The notes under the pieces: generated by a model
The model's input: the letters and a program-made list of their open reading frames with translations, nothing else
Database searches by the model: none
Told to the model about the DNA's origin: nothing
Translations under genes and position numbers: made by a program
Shown: in pieces, positions 13,679 through 15,943 of the stretch
Layout: each line of letters starts with the position of its first letter
How positions within the stretch are numbered: position 1 is the first letter of the stretch
NCBI GenBank assembly: GCA_005239845.1
Contig: SBBD01000181.1
Coordinates: 1 to 15,943, forward strand
Length of the DNA: 15,943 nt
Reading direction: 5' to 3'
DNA from: an archaeon
Lineage (GTDB): Archaea; Micrarchaeota; Micrarchaeia; Norongarragalinales; SBBD01

Positions 13679-14963
13679 GATGAAAATTGCGGGAGTTGTT
13701 GGAAGGCCGATAATCAACAGCAGGAGCCCAGAGATGCACAACTCTGCAATCAGGGCATTAGGGTTGAACGCACATTACCTGAAGGTTGTGGCTGGTAATT
13801 TGGATGAGACGCTTTCCTTGGGAGAGGAAATTGGGATTGTTGGATTCAACATAACTTCTCCCTTCAAGGAAGCTGCGGTTGAAAAGATGCGCCTCAACAG
13901 AATGGCTGAAGAGGTAGGCGCAGTTAATCTCGCCCTTCAGGCAAAAAATGGCTGGGTTGGCAAAAATACTGACGTTCAGGGGGTTCTGGGCGCGTTATCT
14001 CAAAAGAACGTTTCTATCAGGAACGCGAATGTGCTGATCTTAGGAGCTGGAGGGGCAGCTAAGGCAGCCGTAGCTGCAATTTCAAAATCAAAAGGGAGAA
14101 TTGCCGTCGCAAACAGGTCAATTGCCAAGGCAAGAAAAATCGCTAAGCAATGGGGGTGCGAGTCCGTTAAAATTGGGAATATTTCTCAAATTGCTAAAAA
14201 CTCCGACATAATTATATCCTGCCTTCCGGTTGATTGCAAAATAATTACTGGAAATATGCTTTCAAAGGAAACCACTATTTTGGAAGCAAAATATGGGCAC
14301 GAAAGCACGTTGCGCGAGATTGCTAAAAAGGGGGGTGCAAATTACATAGACGGGAGGGAATGGCTCCTCATGCAGGGCGCAGCTTCGTTCAGGCAATTGT
14401 TCGGAAAAGCACCCCCCCTCGATGTTATGAGGAAGGCTGTAAGCAAGCGCAAGGAATCCAAGCGCAGCATTGCACTAACCGGATTCATGGGTTCGGGCAA
14501 GAGCTCGGTTGCAAAGGATTTGGGAAATTCAGGGTTCCAATGGATTGATACCGACCAATTGATAGAGAAGAAAACGGAGTCAAGCATCCCCGCAATATTT
14601 GAACGCGTTGGAGAAGGTGGTTTCAGAGAATTAGAGAGAGAATTAATCTCCGATTTGGATTTTGAGGAAGAAACGGCGATCTCTTTGGGGGGCGGCAGTC
14701 TATTGAAAGAGCAGTCTTTGAAGAGAATCTCAGTGAAATGCCATATATTGTGGCTTTGGTCGGATTTGATATCGTGCTTAGGTAGAATCAGGAAGGATTC
14801 GCGGCCCCTAATTGACTCAAAAAACCCAGCGGAGTTGGAAAAATTTTTCTCGAAAAGAAAGGAGCACTACGCTTCCGTTGCCGAAATGGTAATTTCCACG
14901 AAGAATTCGACCTCGAAAGAGGTTGCAAACTTGATAAAAAATGAGATGGATCATGCCGTCTGA
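13671..14963 (+). CDS. aroE-aroK: Bifunctional shikimate dehydrogenase / shikimate kinase (AroE-AroK fusion)
   Basis: This single 430-residue frame joins two enzymes. Residues 1-250 are shikimate dehydrogenase: SRSPEMHN (17-24), NITSPFKE with catalytic Lys66, NTDVQG with Asp101, the nucleotide loop LGAGGAAKA (124-132) and WLLMQGAASFRQLFG (231-245). Residues 265-425 are a bacterial-type P-loop shikimate kinase: LTGFMGSGKSS (269-279), DTD (293-295), FERVGEGGFRELE, LGGGS (339-343) and the lid Arg in DSRPLID (378). The linker is short and basic (SKRKESKR). The fusion catalyses 3-dehydroshikimate to shikimate to shikimate-3-phosphate. Most archaea use an unrelated GHMP-type kinase, so a P-loop AroK here points to a bacterial source. 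ATG 13671 overlaps aroD; ATG 13680 is an alternative. Its end overlaps aroA by 11 nt. Confidence 0.93.
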   Translation: MVKMKIAGVVGRPIINSRSPEMHNSAIRALGLNAHYLKVVAGNLDETLSLGEEIGIVGFNITSPFKEAAVEKMRLNRMAEEVGAVNLALQAKNGWVGKNTDVQGVLGALSQKNVSIRNANVLILGAGGAAKAAVAAISKSKGRIAVANRSIAKARKIAKQWGCESVKIGNISQIAKNSDIIISCLPVDCKIITGNMLSKETTILEAKYGHESTLREIAKKGGANYIDGREWLLMQGAASFRQLFGKAPPLDVMRKAVSKRKESKRSIALTGFMGSGKSSVAKDLGNSGFQWIDTDQLIEKKTESSIPAIFERVGEGGFRELERELISDLDFEEETAISLGGGSLLKEQSLKRISVKCHILWLWSDLISCLGRIRKDSRPLIDSKNPAELEKFFSKRKEHYASVAEMVISTKNSTSKEVANLIKNEMDHAV

Positions 14964-15943
14964 AATATCCGGAAGATTGCGGGCGCCGCCCTCGAAAAGC
15001 GAGACGATCCGCGCGTTAGCGATAGCCACGCTTGCAAATGGGAGTTCGCGAATCCATAACCCGAACGTATGCTCCGACGGTTTGGCAGCCGAGGGAATTT
15101 CAAGAAAATTGGGTGCAGATGTGGAAACCAATCCGAAATCAATTTCTGTCAATGGAGGAGGCGATCCTCTTGATAACATACTGGATTGCGGGGAATCGGC
15201 GTTGTGCATGCGCATGTTCGCACCGATTTGTGCACTTTGGAATACGGAGTTCGTACTGGGAGCACAAGGTTCGTTAGCGACAAGGCCTATGGGAATGCTT
15301 GAGGAACCCCTCGGAAGGCTAGGCGCCCAATGCACTACGACAAACGGTTTTGCGCCAATAAGAGTTAAGGGCAGCATTTCTGGAGGAAGCATTGAGTTGG
15401 ATGCCTCTGCGACCTCGCAGCTCTTGAGCGGGCTGCTGATAGCCCTTCCATTATGCAAGGATGATTCCAGAATAAGGGTAAGCGCCCTTAACTCGCCGGC
15501 ATATGTGAATCTTACTTTGGGTTTGCTAAAAAAATTCGGAATTTCGATCGGGAGGCAGAAAAATGTATTCCATATAGCTGGCAATCAAACGCCCAAACCG
15601 GCTAGCATAAAAATAAACGGAGATTGGTCGGGAGCGGCCTTCCAGCTGGTTGGTGCCGCGATTTCAGGATCCGTATTAATTAGGGGTTTGAAGCGGGATA
15701 GTGACCAAGCGGACGAAAAAGTGTGTGAAGCATTGGCGCAAGCAGGAGCTGAAGTCAAGCAAGGCCCGGACTGGATTAAGGTATCGAAAAAAGACCTTTC
15801 TGCCTTCGAGATAGATTGCACAGATTCTCCAGATTTGGCGCCTCCCTTGGTAGCTTTGGCCTTAAACTGCAAAGGGAAAAGCAGAATCGAAGGAATCAGC
15901 CGGCTCCGCAACACGGAAAGCAATCGGGCTGAAACGCTTAGCA
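14953..15943 (+). CDS. aroA: 3-phosphoshikimate 1-carboxyvinyltransferase (EPSP synthase), partial
   Basis: The enzyme transfers the enolpyruvyl group of PEP to shikimate-3-phosphate. About 330 of roughly 420 residues are present; the gene runs off the window. Motifs in order are GRLRAPPSKSETIRAL, CGESALCMRMF, TRPMG, TSQLLSGLL, GDWSGAAFQLVGAA, DSPDLAPPLVALAL and RLRNTESNR. The style CGES/GDWSGAAF/DSPDL is one I associate with Bacteroidetes-like and some archaeal enzymes. In the last motif the usual KESDR is TESNR, so a normally conserved active-site Lys is Thr. ATG 14953 lies 11 nt inside the fusion gene, so translation is probably coupled. The frame is open without interruption to the window end. 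Confidence 0.93.
   Translation, partial: MPSEISGRLRAPPSKSETIRALAIATLANGSSRIHNPNVCSDGLAAEGISRKLGADVETNPKSISVNGGGDPLDNILDCGESALCMRMFAPICALWNTEFVLGAQGSLATRPMGMLEEPLGRLGAQCTTTNGFAPIRVKGSISGGSIELDASATSQLLSGLLIALPLCKDDSRIRVSALNSPAYVNLTLGLLKKFGISIGRQKNVFHIAGNQTPKPASIKINGDWSGAAFQLVGAAISGSVLIRGLKRDSDQADEKVCEALAQAGAEVKQGPDWIKVSKKDLSAFEIDCTDSPDLAPPLVALALNCKGKSRIEGISRLRNTESNRAETLS

Noticed and set aside
1..15943. CRISPR arrays, insertion sequences, prophage genes or a defence system
   Set aside because: No regularly spaced repeats, transposase, integrase or defence-type protein was seen. The phage-like signal is limited to a domain inside TopoVI-B.

Overview
The window looks archaeal. It carries both subunits of DNA topoisomerase VI, a Dim2/Pno1-type KH protein, archaeal initiation factors aIF1A and aIF2-beta, and a tRNA gene with an archaeal-style intron. 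TATA-like boxes lie about 25-30 nt upstream of several start codons. A DPANN-like lineage (for example Diapherotrites or Micrarchaeota) is possible, but nothing here proves it.

Layout. At the left edge a truncated membrane-protein gene (minus strand) diverges from a marC-family gene, which is followed by an unrecognised 206-residue gene. A minus-strand operon, KH protein - top6B - top6A, runs from 5225 down to 1509. The truD gene (plus) diverges from it. A tRNA-Lys(CUU) gene on the minus strand converges on truD; its T loop is interrupted by a predicted 46-nt intron. Next come a large cysteine-rich, probably cell-surface membrane protein, aIF1A and aIF2-beta (all minus). A D-2-hydroxyacid dehydrogenase (plus) diverges from aIF2-beta.

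After about 430 bp of non-coding DNA with several inverted repeats and a TATA-like box comes a tight plus-strand shikimate operon. Its order is DAHP synthase, 3-dehydroquinate synthase, type I 3-dehydroquinate dehydratase, a shikimate dehydrogenase-shikimate kinase fusion, and EPSP synthase (cut by the window end). Each of these genes overlaps the next by a few bases. Together they take phosphoenolpyruvate and erythrose-4-phosphate to EPSP, one step before chorismate.

Three things stand out. (1) The tRNA-Lys intron lies at the rare position 59/60. (2) The ATPase domain of TopoVI-B contains an inserted segment of about 75-80 residues that resembles a phage-tail-type beta domain. (3) The shikimate operon has a bacterial style (canonical DAHP/AroB entry and a P-loop AroK fused to AroE) and is more A/T-rich than the rest of the window, which suggests horizontal acquisition.
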